In this document: positions 9,405 through 18,764 of the stretch, one piece after another
Position numbering within the stretch: position 1 is the stretch's first letter
Layout of the letters: each line of letters begins with the position of its first letter
Assembly (NCBI RefSeq): GCF_022835695.1
Contig: NZ_BQUV01000008.1
Span: 372,001-436,000, forward strand
Length of the DNA stretch: 64,000 nucleotides
Direction: 5' to 3'
Origin: Bradyrhizobium sp. Ce-3
Lineage (GTDB): Bacteria; Pseudomonadota; Alphaproteobacteria; Rhizobiales; Xanthobacteraceae
Position numbers and translations under genes: made by a program
Notes under the pieces: generated by a model
The model's database searches: none
Seen by the model: the letters and a program-made list of their open reading frames with translations, nothing else
What the model was told of the DNA's origin: nothing

Positions 9405-10726
9405 AAAGCGCTTTCGGTCCGCATCCGGAACCGGGCCAGATAATGCAACCCGAACACCGCGATCAGAAACGTCACCCAGATCGTGTCGGCGCGGTCGAGG
9501 AAAAAGCTCTCCATCGACGACAGATAGAGGCCGAACAGCCAGATCCGCAGGAACAGCAGCGTCAGTGGCGTGTCGTTGCCGCCGAGATCGGCGGCCTGGA
9601 AGTCACGCAGCGGCTTGACGACGACAGCGGCGATCAACAGCACGAGGCCCGGCAAGCCGGTGCCGAGCGCTGTGTCGAGATAACCGTTATGACTGTGCGA
9701 GGCATAGCCCGCCCACTCCTTGCCTTCCTGCAGATTCTGGATCGCGTTGGTGCCCCAGAACGACTCGAAGCCGTAGCCGGTCCATAGCCGCTGGTGCAGC
9801 GAGTCGAGGGCGAAAGCCCAGATGTCGGCGCGGCCGGTAAAGGAAGTGTCGAGCGGCAGCAGGTTGGCGATCGCATCCAGCGTGTCGCTCATCACCGTCC
9901 CGACGCTCAGCAGGTTGAGCAGCAGCAGCGGCGTCAGCAGCAGCAGCGCACGACCCCAGAGCGAGCGGATCACCGGCATCAGCGACGTCAGCATCAGCAC
10001 GGCGACGCACAGCACGACCGCGCTCTTGCCGGCGGTGAAGAACAGGAACACCGCGGCAAGCCCGGTCACGGCGATACCCGACAGCCAGCCGCCGGCGCGC
10101 AGCAGATAGACGCCGAGAAAGATCAGCATCGCCATCATCGCGGCGGCGACGTTCTTGTGGCCGAACGCACCGCGCCAGTTGCCGGCCAGCGCCGGCTCCT
10201 GCGGATCGGTAGCCTGGTGGATCGACAGATGCGGCGCCAGGAAGACGCCGATGTAGCAGGTGACGAGCAGGACCAGCGCGGCAATGCTGAACCAGCGCAT
10301 CAACTCGCCCTGCGACTTCGGCAGCAACAGCAGCGTCGCCGTCACCACGATGACGAACCCCGACAGCGCCAGTCGCTTCAGCGAGGTGGCCGGATCGAAC
10401 GAGAATACGACGGTGACGCAGATCCAGGCCGCAAACAGCAGGAAGGCCGGCGTCAACAGCGATTTCAGCGCCGGCAGATTGTCTCGCACGGTCAGCGCCA
10501 GCATCGCGACCATCAGCACGCCGAACAGGCCGTAGAGAAACGCCTCCCTGCCCGACGTCACCTCACCGACATAGAAGCCGCTCAGATCCTCGAACGGATG
10601 CAGCGAGATCCAGACCAGCAGAAGGATACCGACGAAGAAGGCGCAGCGGACGATATCCATCACCGGCCGGCGCGCGATGTCGGCGATCAGCGCCCGGCTC
10701 TCCGCGGTGACGGACAAGTCGCTCAC
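9401..10726 (-). CDS. O-antigen ligase/polymerase family membrane protein (Wzy_C type)
   Basis: 441 residues with roughly ten to twelve membrane segments. Wzy_C landmarks are GHKNVAAAMMAM before the large periplasmic loop and SHNGYLDTALGTGLPG after it. These proteins polymerise or ligate lipid-linked oligosaccharides on the periplasmic side. The start is a GTG at 10726 that overlaps the GT2 stop (GTGA), so translation is probably coupled to the GT2 gene. A longer frame upstream of this start only shadows the GT2 gene. Confidence 0.9.
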   Translation of the reverse strand: MSDLSVTAESRALIADIARRPVMDIVRCAFFVGILLLVWISLHPFEDLSGFYVGEVTSGREAFLYGLFGVLMVAMLALTVRDNLPALKSLLTPAFLLFAAWICVTVVFSFDPATSLKRLALSGFVIVVTATLLLLPKSQGELMRWFSIAALVLLVTCYIGVFLAPHLSIHQATDPQEPALAGNWRGAFGHKNVAAAMMAMLIFLGVYLLRAGGWLSGIAVTGLAAVFLFFTAGKSAVVLCVAVLMLTSLMPVIRSLWGRALLLLTPLLLLNLLSVGTVMSDTLDAIANLLPLDTSFTGRADIWAFALDSLHQRLWTGYGFESFWGTNAIQNLQEGKEWAGYASHSHNGYLDTALGTGLPGLVLLIAAVVVKPLRDFQAADLGGNDTPLTLLFLRIWLFGLYLSSMESFFLDRADTIWVTFLIAVFGLHYLARFRMRTESAF

Positions 10727-11718
10727 GCGGCGATCTTCGACGCCGCGTAGGGCTGCGGCTCGATGCCGAGCACCGCGAGCGCGCTGCCGATGGCGACCAC
10801 CATCGGGTGCATCGCGATCACGGCCTGGTGCTCGCGCAGCACGATGCGCGTGAACCGATACAGCGAGAACGGCACCAGGCCGAACATCTTGGCCTTCACC
10901 GCCGCGCGTGACCACACGGTCTGTGCCGCCTTGCGCTCGATGTGATAGTTGATCGCGCCGATCCGCAGGCCGCGCCGCACGATCCAGCCGAGATTGGTGC
11001 GGGTCGAGGGAACGGTCTCGCTGATCACGGCCTCGGTCACCCAGAAGAAGCGGAAGCCGGCGCGGCGCGCCCGCGCGAAGAAATCGTGGTCGCCGCCGCC
11101 GAGGAAGTTGAACCGCAGGTCGAAGGCGGGCTGTCCGAGCCTCTCGAACACCGCGCGCCGGATCAGGCAGTTGCCGCAGCCATAGATCACCGGAACGGGA
11201 CCGCTGGCATGATAGGCCGGCGCGAAGGCCGGATGGCGCTTGAGGCCGCCCTTGTGCTTGTCATCGAAATTCGGCCACACCGGCCCGCCGATGATCGCGG
11301 CACCGGAGCTCTCGGCCGCCTGCACCATCCGTTCCAGCCAATCCGGCGAGGCGACCTCGTCGTCGTCGATCATCAGGAAGTTTTGCGCGTTCGGAAAGGT
11401 TTCCAGCGCGGTCTCGAACGCCGCGTTGATCGCCTGGCAATTGCCCTGCCGGGGTTCGACGATGCAGACGCCGCGGAGCTCGCCGGAATTGAGAAGCTCG
11501 GCCGCGACCGGCGCGCTCTCGCAGTGCGCGGCGTCATTCTCGACCACGACGATCGCGAATCTGCGTTCGGTGCGCTGGGCCGCGATGGAGTCCAGCGTCA
11601 GCCGCAGGTGCTTCGGCCGGCGGAAGCTCGGAATGCAGATGACGGTCTCGACGGAGCAATCAAGCGCCGGTGACGTCGTCACCCAGGCGCGGTCGGCTAC
11701 AGCAAGCTCGGTCGACAT
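10723..11718 (-). CDS. GT2-family glycosyltransferase
   Basis: 331 residues from the ATG at 11718, preceded by AGGAGG with an eight-base spacer. This is better than an upstream ATG at 11787, which would add 23 residues. The GT-A fold shows VICIPSFRRPKHLRLTLDSI at the nucleotide-binding start, the metal-binding FLMIDDDEV, and FLGGGDHDFFARARRAG near the acceptor side. A hydrophobic stretch lies near the C-terminus. It adds a sugar in the cytoplasm. It overlaps the Wzy_C gene by four bases, so the pair forms one transcription unit. Confidence 0.9.
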   Translation of the reverse strand: MSTELAVADRAWVTTSPALDCSVETVICIPSFRRPKHLRLTLDSIAAQRTERRFAIVVVENDAAHCESAPVAAELLNSGELRGVCIVEPRQGNCQAINAAFETALETFPNAQNFLMIDDDEVASPDWLERMVQAAESSGAAIIGGPVWPNFDDKHKGGLKRHPAFAPAYHASGPVPVIYGCGNCLIRRAVFERLGQPAFDLRFNFLGGGDHDFFARARRAGFRFFWVTEAVISETVPSTRTNLGWIVRRGLRIGAINYHIERKAAQTVWSRAAVKAKMFGLVPFSLYRFTRIVLREHQAVIAMHPMVVAIGSALAVLGIEPQPYAASKIAA

Positions 11719-12125
11719 CTCGATGCCCTCCTGGCAATCGCGATCCGCGAAACACGCATCATCCCGGCACGGATCGGAATGGGACATGGCCGTCCCAAAG
11801 TGACCGGCACGCGCGGCAATACGGACGCGGAGCGAACGTTACGGCTGGCTCATGGCAAAATCCGCTCCAGAGCGGACCCGCGTTACCGCAACTTCGTCGC
11901 AAGGTTAATTTGAAGTCGAACGAAGCGATTTGCCGCGGAAAACAGCTACGTGAGTGGCGCGGCCTCGCGATCGGGGCAGCGTCGTTAGCCGATCCTTAGG
12001 GTTAAGAGCCGCCACGCGCGCGTGCCGCCTGTTTCGCGCTTCAGCTGGCATTCAATTTGCTGATCAACCCATAAATCTCCGATTGATCCGGTCGCAACAA
12101 CACAAAACACTGCCTGAGGTTCACC
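11719..12125. other. Divergent intergenic region, GT2 / radical SAM
   Basis: A 407-base gap between divergent genes, so promoters for both should lie here. I see several TTAA/TTAG half-sites (around 11906 and 11986-12005) but no perfect dyad, and no supported small ORF. Confidence 0.5.
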
Positions 12126-13214
12126 TTGAAAGCGCTCGACCTCGTCTCGCTCGGCACCAAGCACGTCCGCAACGCCCTCTCGGAAGAGCTCTATCTGCGT
12201 ACCGGACGCGACGTCACGCGCCCGGCCGCGATCTTCGCGGAGGTGGTCGAACGCTGCAATTACAAGTGCCGCTATTGCGACTACTGGCGCCGCCCGAACT
12301 ATCGTGACGAGATGACGATCCCGGAGTGGCAGCGTGCGCTCGCGAGCCTGAAGGAATTCATCGGCGCCTATCATGTCGAGTTCGCCGGCGGCGAGCCGTA
12401 CATCAAGAAGGGCTTTCTCGACCTGCTGCGGTTCTGCCGCGACAACGACATTCACTGGGGCGTCACCACCAATGGCGGCGCCTATCTGAACAAGAAGATC
12501 GTGGCGCAAACCGTCGAGGCGCATCCGTTCAACATCAACATCTCGATCGATTCCACCGATCCGGCGATCCACAACTATTCGCGCGGCGTCGACAACTCGC
12601 TGGCGGACATCGTGCAGGGCATCCGCAATGTCGCCGAGCAGCGCCGTGCCGAAGGGCTGGACTTTCCGATCATCATCAAGCCGGTGGTGCACCGGCTGAA
12701 CTTCCGCCGCCTGCCCGAGATGGTCGACTGGATCCAGGAGATCGGCGCCACCGCGCTGAGCTTCCAGCCCGTCGAGCAGGGCACCCAGGAGGTCGAGGAC
12801 GAGTTGTGGATCGGCGAAGGCGAGCTGGACGATCTCATCAAGGTCCGCGACGAGCTGTTGCGGTTGAAGCGCGAGGGCGCGCCGATCCTCAACGGCGAGG
12901 CGGTCCTGCGGGCCTGGCCGAACCATTTCCGCCGCGAGAAGGCGCCGAAGGAAGTGATGCCCTGCCGGGTCGGTATGCGCAACTACTTCATCCGCTCCGA
13001 CGGCCGCCTCGAAGTATGCTGGTTCTTCAAGCCGATCGGCAACGTGCGTACCCAGACCGCACGCGAGATCTGGTACAGTGAGGAAGCGCAGGCCCGCCGC
13101 AAGGAGACCATTGCTTGCGACAAGCTCTGCCTGTTCACCTGCCTCGCGCAGCGCACGCTGCAGGACAAGCTGAAGATGGGCCTGACATTGCTGACCAACA
13201 CCAAGGCGGCCTGA
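12126..13214 (+). CDS. Radical SAM enzyme with auxiliary Fe-S cysteine set
   Basis: 362 residues. The radical SAM cluster motif is C44-x3-C48-x2-C51 (ERCNYKCRYCDYW), followed by FAGGEP at 86-91 for SAM binding. The C-terminus has C280, C298, C331, C335 and C340, a SPASM/twitch-like set able to hold a second iron-sulfur cluster. The start is a TTG at 12126 with TGAGG about six bases upstream. Relatives modify peptides, sugars or lipids; the substrate here is not known. It lies inside a polysaccharide locus but is its own transcription unit, with a strong terminator directly after it. Confidence 0.88.
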   Translation: MKALDLVSLGTKHVRNALSEELYLRTGRDVTRPAAIFAEVVERCNYKCRYCDYWRRPNYRDEMTIPEWQRALASLKEFIGAYHVEFAGGEPYIKKGFLDLLRFCRDNDIHWGVTTNGGAYLNKKIVAQTVEAHPFNINISIDSTDPAIHNYSRGVDNSLADIVQGIRNVAEQRRAEGLDFPIIIKPVVHRLNFRRLPEMVDWIQEIGATALSFQPVEQGTQEVEDELWIGEGELDDLIKVRDELLRLKREGAPILNGEAVLRAWPNHFRREKAPKEVMPCRVGMRNYFIRSDGRLEVCWFFKPIGNVRTQTAREIWYSEEAQARRKETIACDKLCLFTCLAQRTLQDKLKMGLTLLTNTKAA

Positions 13215-13236
13215 CGCAGCAGCAAGGAAATGGAGG

Positions 13237-13272
13237 AGCCCGATCAGTCCAGTGGACGGATCGGGCTTTTTC
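13237..13272 (+). terminator. Rho-independent terminator after radical SAM gene
   Basis: AGCCCGATC (13237-13245) pairs with GATCGGGCT (13259-13267). An inner GTCC/GGAC stem sits in the loop, and five T residues run from 13267 to 13271. It starts 23 bases after the stop codon and is the clearest intrinsic terminator in the window. Confidence 0.9.
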
Positions 13273-13286
13273 TTCAGCGCGGTCGA

Positions 13287-14255
13287 TCAGCCCGCGAACA
13301 GTTTCCGGAACAGGCCGGCGGATTGCGGAAACTGGCCGTTGTCGATCTGCGTCGGCCACAGCCCGTCGACATCGAAATAGGCCGCATAGGCGATCGCAGC
13401 CTGGTTGGCGGCGAACCAGTCGTGCATCTGCTGGATAAAAAACGCGTTGTCGCCGGACTGGCCGACGCCCCATTCCGGATAGCTCATCAGCTTACGATGG
13501 CTCGCCGCGAACGTGCGCTGCCATTCGAGACCGAAAGGTGCCTTGAGATAGGAATTGGTCCAGCGCTCCGCCGCGCTGGCTTCCGATTTGAAATCGTAGA
13601 CGTCGAGGCCGATAGTATCGACGACATCATCGCCGGGATAGGCGGCGTCGGCCGGCATGTCCTGAGGGCCCCAACCCGGGCACCAGTCGAATCTGAAGCT
13701 GCCGGAGCGAGCGCGGAAGATCCCGACCACGCGGCGGAACGCCTTGATGTAGTCGCCCTCGTGTCCCCTGGCGAACCAGCCCATGTTGGAGATGTTCATC
13801 TCCCAGCCGAGGCGGATGATCGCCTTTGGATGGGCTTCTCCGATCGCGCGCGCGGCCGCATCGAACTCGGCGTCATGCAGCCCGCCTGCGACGTCGGCCA
13901 GCGGCGTGCCTGACATGGTGAGCGGCACCGACCAGACCAGATTGCGCGCCGGATTGAGCTTCTTCCAAAGCCCCGGCACCCAGTTCAGCTTATGAAAGTC
14001 ATCCCAATCGTTCTGGCCGTAGAAATCGACGCCCGGCACCGACGAGCGCGGCCGATTGAGCCATTTTTCCCAGCCTTGCAGCATGTGCTCGCGGCCGGTC
14101 TCGCCCCAATTCACGAAGGCGCCGGCGAACCGCGCCGAATTCGCGCCGAGCCGCGACCGGGCTGACGGCGCGGCCCACGCGGCCGGCAGTCCGCCGACCG
14201 CTAGCGTCGCAATTGCGATGACGCCACGTCGCGTGATTCCGCGATCAATCGGCAT
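13287..14255 (-). CDS. Secreted GH26-like glycoside hydrolase
   Basis: 322 residues from the ATG at 14255, with GGAG six bases upstream. An N-terminal signal with paired arginines (TRRGVIAIATLAVGGLPAAWA, about residues 8-28) predicts export, possibly by Tat. The probable acid/base is E152 in RLGWEMN and the probable nucleophile is E261 in YPEWG, as in GH26 beta-mannanase-like enzymes. It may trim or edit the polysaccharide in the periplasm. The linkage it cuts is unknown. It is convergent with the radical SAM gene, with the terminator between them. Confidence 0.8.
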   Translation of the reverse strand: MPIDRGITRRGVIAIATLAVGGLPAAWAAPSARSRLGANSARFAGAFVNWGETGREHMLQGWEKWLNRPRSSVPGVDFYGQNDWDDFHKLNWVPGLWKKLNPARNLVWSVPLTMSGTPLADVAGGLHDAEFDAAARAIGEAHPKAIIRLGWEMNISNMGWFARGHEGDYIKAFRRVVGIFRARSGSFRFDWCPGWGPQDMPADAAYPGDDVVDTIGLDVYDFKSEASAAERWTNSYLKAPFGLEWQRTFAASHRKLMSYPEWGVGQSGDNAFFIQQMHDWFAANQAAIAYAAYFDVDGLWPTQIDNGQFPQSAGLFRKLFAG

Positions 14256-14673
14256 TGTGCGCTCCGACGATCTTGCACGCGGCGCGCGTACCAAAAGCGC
14301 ACAGCGCCGACAGCAAGGCTGTCTCGAAATGGACTGATGGTGCGGCCGGCCGTTCGCCCGCGCCGTCGACCAGTCGGAAATGCCACCGAATCCGCATACG
14401 CACCCACCTGCGCCGACCGTGTCGGCAATCAAGGCACGAACACTGCAATATCCGGGCAAGATCGCGATCCAGCGGCAAAATCTCGCAGCCGAACGATGGC
14501 TTCCGATCCGTTAACCGCCGCAGCGCATCGCCATTAACCGATGATTAACCATCAGCGCCGCCGATGGGGCCATCAAAACTCTCCGGCACCGATCTTGCTG
14601 AACCGAGGCTCAGGACAAGTTTGGCGGCAGCGATGTTCCGCCCTGAAACGCTGTCGCCGGAGAGAGTCACGAG
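14256..14673. other. Divergent intergenic region, GH26 / DUF6492-flippase operon
   Basis: A 418-base gap that should hold the promoters of both genes. Its main signal is the CtrA-type box at 14534-14548, with an extra TTAACC half-site near 14514. I see no supported small ORF here. Confidence 0.6.
14534..14548 (+). promoter_or_regulatory. Perfect CtrA-type box (TTAA-N7-TTAA)
   Basis: TTAACCGATGATTAA has exactly seven bases between the two TTAA half-sites, the consensus for the alphaproteobacterial cell-cycle regulator CtrA. It lies about 125 bases upstream of the DUF6492 start and is intergenic. An isolated TTAACC lies 20 bases further upstream. CtrA control is inferred from the motif. Confidence 0.55.
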
Positions 14674-15600
14674 ATGAACCCTGTCGCGTTGCTGACCCCG
14701 ACCTATGGGCGCGATCTGGAAATCTGCACGCTGCTTTGCGAAAGCGTGGATCGCCACGTCACGTCCTTCTCCAAGCATTACCTGCTGGTGCCGGATTGCG
14801 ACCTGCCGCTGTTCGCGCCGCTGGCAAGCGAGCGCCGCATCATCATTCCGGCCTCCTCATTCCTGCCTGACTGGCTGCGGCCGCTGCCGCGCATGATCCA
14901 GCGCAAGCGCCGCCAGTTCTGGTGGTCGTTGCGCGCCAAGCCGGTGAACGGCTGGCACGTGCAGCAGATCCTGAAGATCGCCGCAACGATCTCGCTGCCC
15001 TATGAGCGGTTCTGCATCCTGGATTCCGACATCGTGTTCTTCCGCGATTTCGATCTGGCGCGCTTCCAGTATCCGAACACGATCCCGCTCTTGAAAATGG
15101 CCGATGCCGTCACCGCCGATCAGCCCCGCCATTCGCGCTGGTTGGACACCAGCCATCGGCTGATCGGCCTGCCGACGCCGCCGTTCCCGGCGCCGGATTT
15201 CATCGGACACATCATCTTCTGGGACAAGCAAACCACCCGCGCGCTTGCCGAGCGCATCCAGACGGTCAGCGGCATGAGCTGGATCGAGGCGCTGTGCCGG
15301 ACCCGCGAGTTCTCCGAATATCTGCTGTACGGCTTCTTCGTCGAAAACGACGAGGCATCCGCATTGCGTCACTCCGTCGTGCCGAAGACGCAATGCGTCA
15401 GCTATTGGGATGATCCGACCCTGAGCAAGGACGAGCTCACCCGGCTGTTGCTGCGCGCCAACAAGGACGACGTCGCGTTCTCGATCGCGTCCTTCTCGGG
15501 CACCCCGGTCGCGACCATTCGCGAGGTCGTGGCCGAGAGCGACGCAATCCTGGCGTCGTCGGCGGCCACAAGGCTTTCGGAGCTTGCCGCGTCATGCTGA
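14674..15600 (+). CDS. DUF6492 family, glycosyltransferase-like protein
   Basis: 308 residues. It begins PVALLTPTYGRDLE, like a nucleotide-sugar-binding strand, and has a metal-binding-like DSD at 117-119 (CILDSDIVFF). This fits a GT-A-like fold, and DUF6492 proteins are often found in polysaccharide loci. It has no signal peptide or membrane segment. The sugar is unknown. It is the first gene of a rightward unit, and its stop overlaps the flippase start by seven bases. Confidence 0.78.
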   Translation: MNPVALLTPTYGRDLEICTLLCESVDRHVTSFSKHYLLVPDCDLPLFAPLASERRIIIPASSFLPDWLRPLPRMIQRKRRQFWWSLRAKPVNGWHVQQILKIAATISLPYERFCILDSDIVFFRDFDLARFQYPNTIPLLKMADAVTADQPRHSRWLDTSHRLIGLPTPPFPAPDFIGHIIFWDKQTTRALAERIQTVSGMSWIEALCRTREFSEYLLYGFFVENDEASALRHSVVPKTQCVSYWDDPTLSKDELTRLLLRANKDDVAFSIASFSGTPVATIREVVAESDAILASSAATRLSELAASC

Positions 15601-17042
15601 TCGGACAGGCCAGCATCAACCTGACCGCCAACGTGCTTTCGGCGTTGCTCGGGCTGCTGAGCGTGTTCATCTTCACGCGGCTGTTCGCGCCGCACGACTA
15701 TGGCGTCTATCTGCTGGGCACCGGCTTCGCCTCCGTCATTTCGGTGTTTTTGGTCGGCTGGTTTCGCAACCTGATCCTGAGCGGCCATGCCCGCAACGAC
15801 GGCACCGACATCCGCGGCCTGGTGGCGTCGGGCTATCTGATCACCTGCCTCACCGCGCCGATCGCCTATCTGCTGGCGCGTCTGGTCGGGCTCGATGCGA
15901 CCGCCGCACTGGCCGCCGTCGTTCTCGCCATCGCGATCGGCCTGTTCGAGCTGACGCAGGACCTGCTGCGTGCAAGGCTGAAGGCGCTCTCGGTGATGAA
16001 GGCTACGCTGGTGCGGGCCGGCGCCCTGCTCGGCTTCGGCGCCGTCGTTGCCCTGATCGGCCCGACCGGCGTCCTGCTGCTGCTCGCGGCCGCCACGGCC
16101 TATCTGGTCGCCGTGCTGGTCCAGTCGCGCAACGCGTGGCGCGGCACCAACATCAATTTCGACCGCGCCGACCTGTGGTCGCTCGCCCGCACCGGCCTGC
16201 CGTTGACCCTGTCGTTGACGCTGCTCGCGATCTCCAGCGTAACCGACCGCTTCATGATCGCGAACCTGATCGGCACGGCCGATGCCGGCAAATATGTCGC
16301 GGCGCTGGATCTGGTGCGCCAGACCCTGATGATGCCCGCGATGAGCATGGCCGCGGCCTTCTTTCCGATGGCGGTGCAGATCCAAGCTCGGCAAGGCGAC
16401 ACCACCGGCGCCATCAGGACGCATCTCGCCGATTGTCTGGAACTGCTTGCCGGCGTCACGCTGCCGGCTTGTCTCGGCTTTGCCTTGATCGCCCCGCACG
16501 TCGCCAACATTATTCTGGGCGTCGACTTCCGCGCGCTCGCCGGCGAGATCATGCCGATCGTCGCGGCCGCGGTGCTGTTCCAGGTGCTGACGCAGCAATA
16601 TCTGCATGCGAGCTTCCTGCTGTCGGGACGTAATTCCTTCTACCTGATCAACACCGCCTCGATCATTGCGGCCAATGTGATCCTGTCCTACGTGCTGGTC
16701 AGCCTGTACGGCACGATCGGCGCGGCGTGGGCGCGGCTCGGCGCCGACATCACAGGCTTTGCCTGCGCCCTGATCCTCAGCCGCTTCGCGTTCCGGATTC
16801 CGATCCCGCTTGCCCGCCTTGCCCTGATCCTGGTCGCCGCGCTCGCGATGGCGCTCACCGTCGGCGCGCTGGACCGCGTCCTGCAGCTCGACGATCTGCC
16901 CGCCAGCGTCGTGCTGGTCGGCGCGGGTTTCACCGTCTACGCCGCGCTCTGCTGGCTGTTCGATATCGCGCGACTGCGCGGCCGGCTGAAGCGGGGCCTC
17001 GTCATGTTCCGCACCCGATTCGCAAACAGCAACGTTGGATGA
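15594..17042 (+). CDS. Wzx-type polysaccharide flippase
   Basis: 482 residues, nearly all hydrophobic, with about 12 to 14 membrane segments. The N-terminal pattern (NVLSALLGLLSVFIFTRLFAP) and the central FMIANLIGTADAGKYVAA match the MATE/MOP lipopolysaccharide flippases. It turns lipid-linked repeat units from the cytoplasmic to the periplasmic face. It overlaps the upstream gene by seven bases and is followed within five bases by the methyltransferase. Specificity cannot be read from sequence. Confidence 0.92.
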   Translation: MLIGQASINLTANVLSALLGLLSVFIFTRLFAPHDYGVYLLGTGFASVISVFLVGWFRNLILSGHARNDGTDIRGLVASGYLITCLTAPIAYLLARLVGLDATAALAAVVLAIAIGLFELTQDLLRARLKALSVMKATLVRAGALLGFGAVVALIGPTGVLLLLAAATAYLVAVLVQSRNAWRGTNINFDRADLWSLARTGLPLTLSLTLLAISSVTDRFMIANLIGTADAGKYVAALDLVRQTLMMPAMSMAAAFFPMAVQIQARQGDTTGAIRTHLADCLELLAGVTLPACLGFALIAPHVANIILGVDFRALAGEIMPIVAAAVLFQVLTQQYLHASFLLSGRNSFYLINTASIIAANVILSYVLVSLYGTIGAAWARLGADITGFACALILSRFAFRIPIPLARLALILVAALAMALTVGALDRVLQLDDLPASVVLVGAGFTVYAALCWLFDIARLRGRLKRGLVMFRTRFANSNVG

Positions 17043-17046
17043 GCCG

Positions 17047-17859
17047 ATGAACAAGTCCCTTGCGCTCGCTGCGCGTCCCGCCCCGATTGCCGAGTTATCG
17101 ATGCCCGTCCCCGCCGAGATTCATCCGGACTCCCTGCTCGCATTGCCGCCCGGCGAGGCCAAGCAAAGCCTGCTCACCGTTCACAGCATCCTCGAGGCCC
17201 GGCTGCCGGCCGGTCCGCTCGCGATCTACGAGGCCGGCGGCGGCTCGACCAGCTATCTGCCGCTCGGCGTGCTGCGCCGTGCGCATGTCACCGTGGTCGA
17301 CATCGACGCCGACCAGATCCGCAACAACGATTATGCGCAGGAAGCCATCCTCGGCGACATCCAGACCTATCGCTTCCCACCGCAGCGTTTCGACCTGATC
17401 ATCTGCTACAATGTCATCGAGCACATTCCCGATGTGCAGGCCGTGCTGAGCGGGTTCTGCGAGGCGTTGAAGCCCAATGGACTGCTGCTGATCGGCGCGC
17501 CGAACCCGAAGTCGCTGTCGGGCATTGTCACGAAGTATTCCCCGCACTGGTTCCACGTCTGGTTCTACCGCCACATCCGCGGCGAGAAGAAAGCCGGGCT
17601 GCCGGGCGAGGCGCCGTTCCCGACCCATTTCCATCCCCTGGTCACGCTCGACAAGCTCGAAGCATTCGTGGCGGGCCGTGGGCTGCAAGTCATCTACCGG
17701 AAGAAATACGAGAGCCCGCGTTATCCCGAGATGCGCCGGCGCAAGCCGCTGCTGGCTGCGGCGATCGACGCGGCTGCGAGGCTGATGAACGCGATATTGC
17801 CGGGCAAGATCGACGTCCGGCACGGCGACTACCATGTGATCTTGCGGAAACTTGGCTAA
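17047..17859 (+). CDS. Class I SAM-dependent methyltransferase
   Basis: 270 residues from the ATG at 17047. An alternative TTG at 17035 would overlap the flippase stop. Motif I is YEAGGGSTSY (61-70), the acidic end of strand 2 is VVDIDADQI, and the post-motif region is CYNVIEHIPD. The acceptor is probably a sugar or lipid-linked oligosaccharide, judged from the setting. The stop overlaps the next ATG (TAATG), so it is translationally coupled to the deacetylase. Confidence 0.88.
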   Translation: MNKSLALAARPAPIAELSMPVPAEIHPDSLLALPPGEAKQSLLTVHSILEARLPAGPLAIYEAGGGSTSYLPLGVLRRAHVTVVDIDADQIRNNDYAQEAILGDIQTYRFPPQRFDLIICYNVIEHIPDVQAVLSGFCEALKPNGLLLIGAPNPKSLSGIVTKYSPHWFHVWFYRHIRGEKKAGLPGEAPFPTHFHPLVTLDKLEAFVAGRGLQVIYRKKYESPRYPEMRRRKPLLAAAIDAAARLMNAILPGKIDVRHGDYHVILRKLG

Positions 17860-18611
17860 TGAACGCGTTGTGGTCGGAAGCCAGGGTCAAGGTCAGCCAC
17901 CGGCTGGCGATGCATGTGCAGGTCGAGCGCTTCCGCCTGAACAACGCCACGCCGATGGTCACCTTCACCTTTGACGATCTGCCGAAGAGCGCGGCGACGT
18001 TCGGCGCCGACATTCTCGAATCCTACGGCGCGCGCGGTACGTTCTACGTGTCGGGGGGACTTGTCGGGCTCGACGCGCCGGGCTGGACCACCGGCAGTGC
18101 CGACGACGTGGTCTCGCTGCATCGGCGCGGCCACGAGGTCGGCTGCCACACTTTCTCGCACCGTCGCGCCTGCGATCTCGACGAGACATCGCTGGCCGAC
18201 GAGATCGCGCGCAACCGCACCTATCTGCATTCACTTGACCCGACCATGCCGGTCGAGACCTTCGCCTATCCGTTCGGCTACGGCTCCTATGCGCGCAAGC
18301 ACCAGCTGAAGTCCGAATTCCGCACCTGCCGGAGCATCGTTCCAGGCGTCAACAGCGGCGAGGTCGACCTGCAATTCCTCCGGGCCATGCCGCTGATCGA
18401 CCGCCAGACGCCCCGCGAACGGATCGATGCGGTGTTCGCCGAGGCGGCGAACATGAACGGCTGGTTAATTTTCTACAGCCACGACGTCGCCGATGAGCCG
18501 AGCCTTTATGGCTGCACGCCCGAGCTGATGACCTACGCGCTGGAAGCAGCGGCGCGGCGCAATGTCCCGGTCCTGACCATGGCGGAGGCGTTCCGATGCG
18601 CCCGCGCTTAA
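17859..18611 (+). CDS. Polysaccharide deacetylase (NodB-like, CE4)
   Basis: 250 residues. CE4 motifs are present: TFTFDD with D39 and D40, the metal-binding H97 and H101 in HTFSH, and YPFGYGSYA further on. There is no signal peptide, so it probably acts in the cytoplasm on a precursor or lipid-linked intermediate, removing N- or O-acetyl groups. It shares one base with the methyltransferase stop. The C-terminal half includes FYSHDVADEP, the usual second histidine region. Confidence 0.88.
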   Translation: MNALWSEARVKVSHRLAMHVQVERFRLNNATPMVTFTFDDLPKSAATFGADILESYGARGTFYVSGGLVGLDAPGWTTGSADDVVSLHRRGHEVGCHTFSHRRACDLDETSLADEIARNRTYLHSLDPTMPVETFAYPFGYGSYARKHQLKSEFRTCRSIVPGVNSGEVDLQFLRAMPLIDRQTPRERIDAVFAEAANMNGWLIFYSHDVADEPSLYGCTPELMTYALEAAARRNVPVLTMAEAFRCARA

Positions 18612-18764
18612 ACCCTTTGTTTGCCTTTCTGGTGAATAGTCGGCGAATGAGTATGGTTAATTTTTCGTGTTGCGTGTTTTCCGCGTCGTTGCCTGCGCGT
18701 TGCGTGGCCCGAAAGATTGCTCCTCAGCCGATGCGTACGGCCATTCAGACGGAAGCTGGGGTCG

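Noticed and set aside
12126-13214. Identification of the radical SAM protein as the hopanoid enzyme HpnH
   Set aside because: The cluster motif surroundings (CNYKCRYCDYW) and the C-terminal cysteine set differ from HpnH, and no hopanoid genes are nearby.
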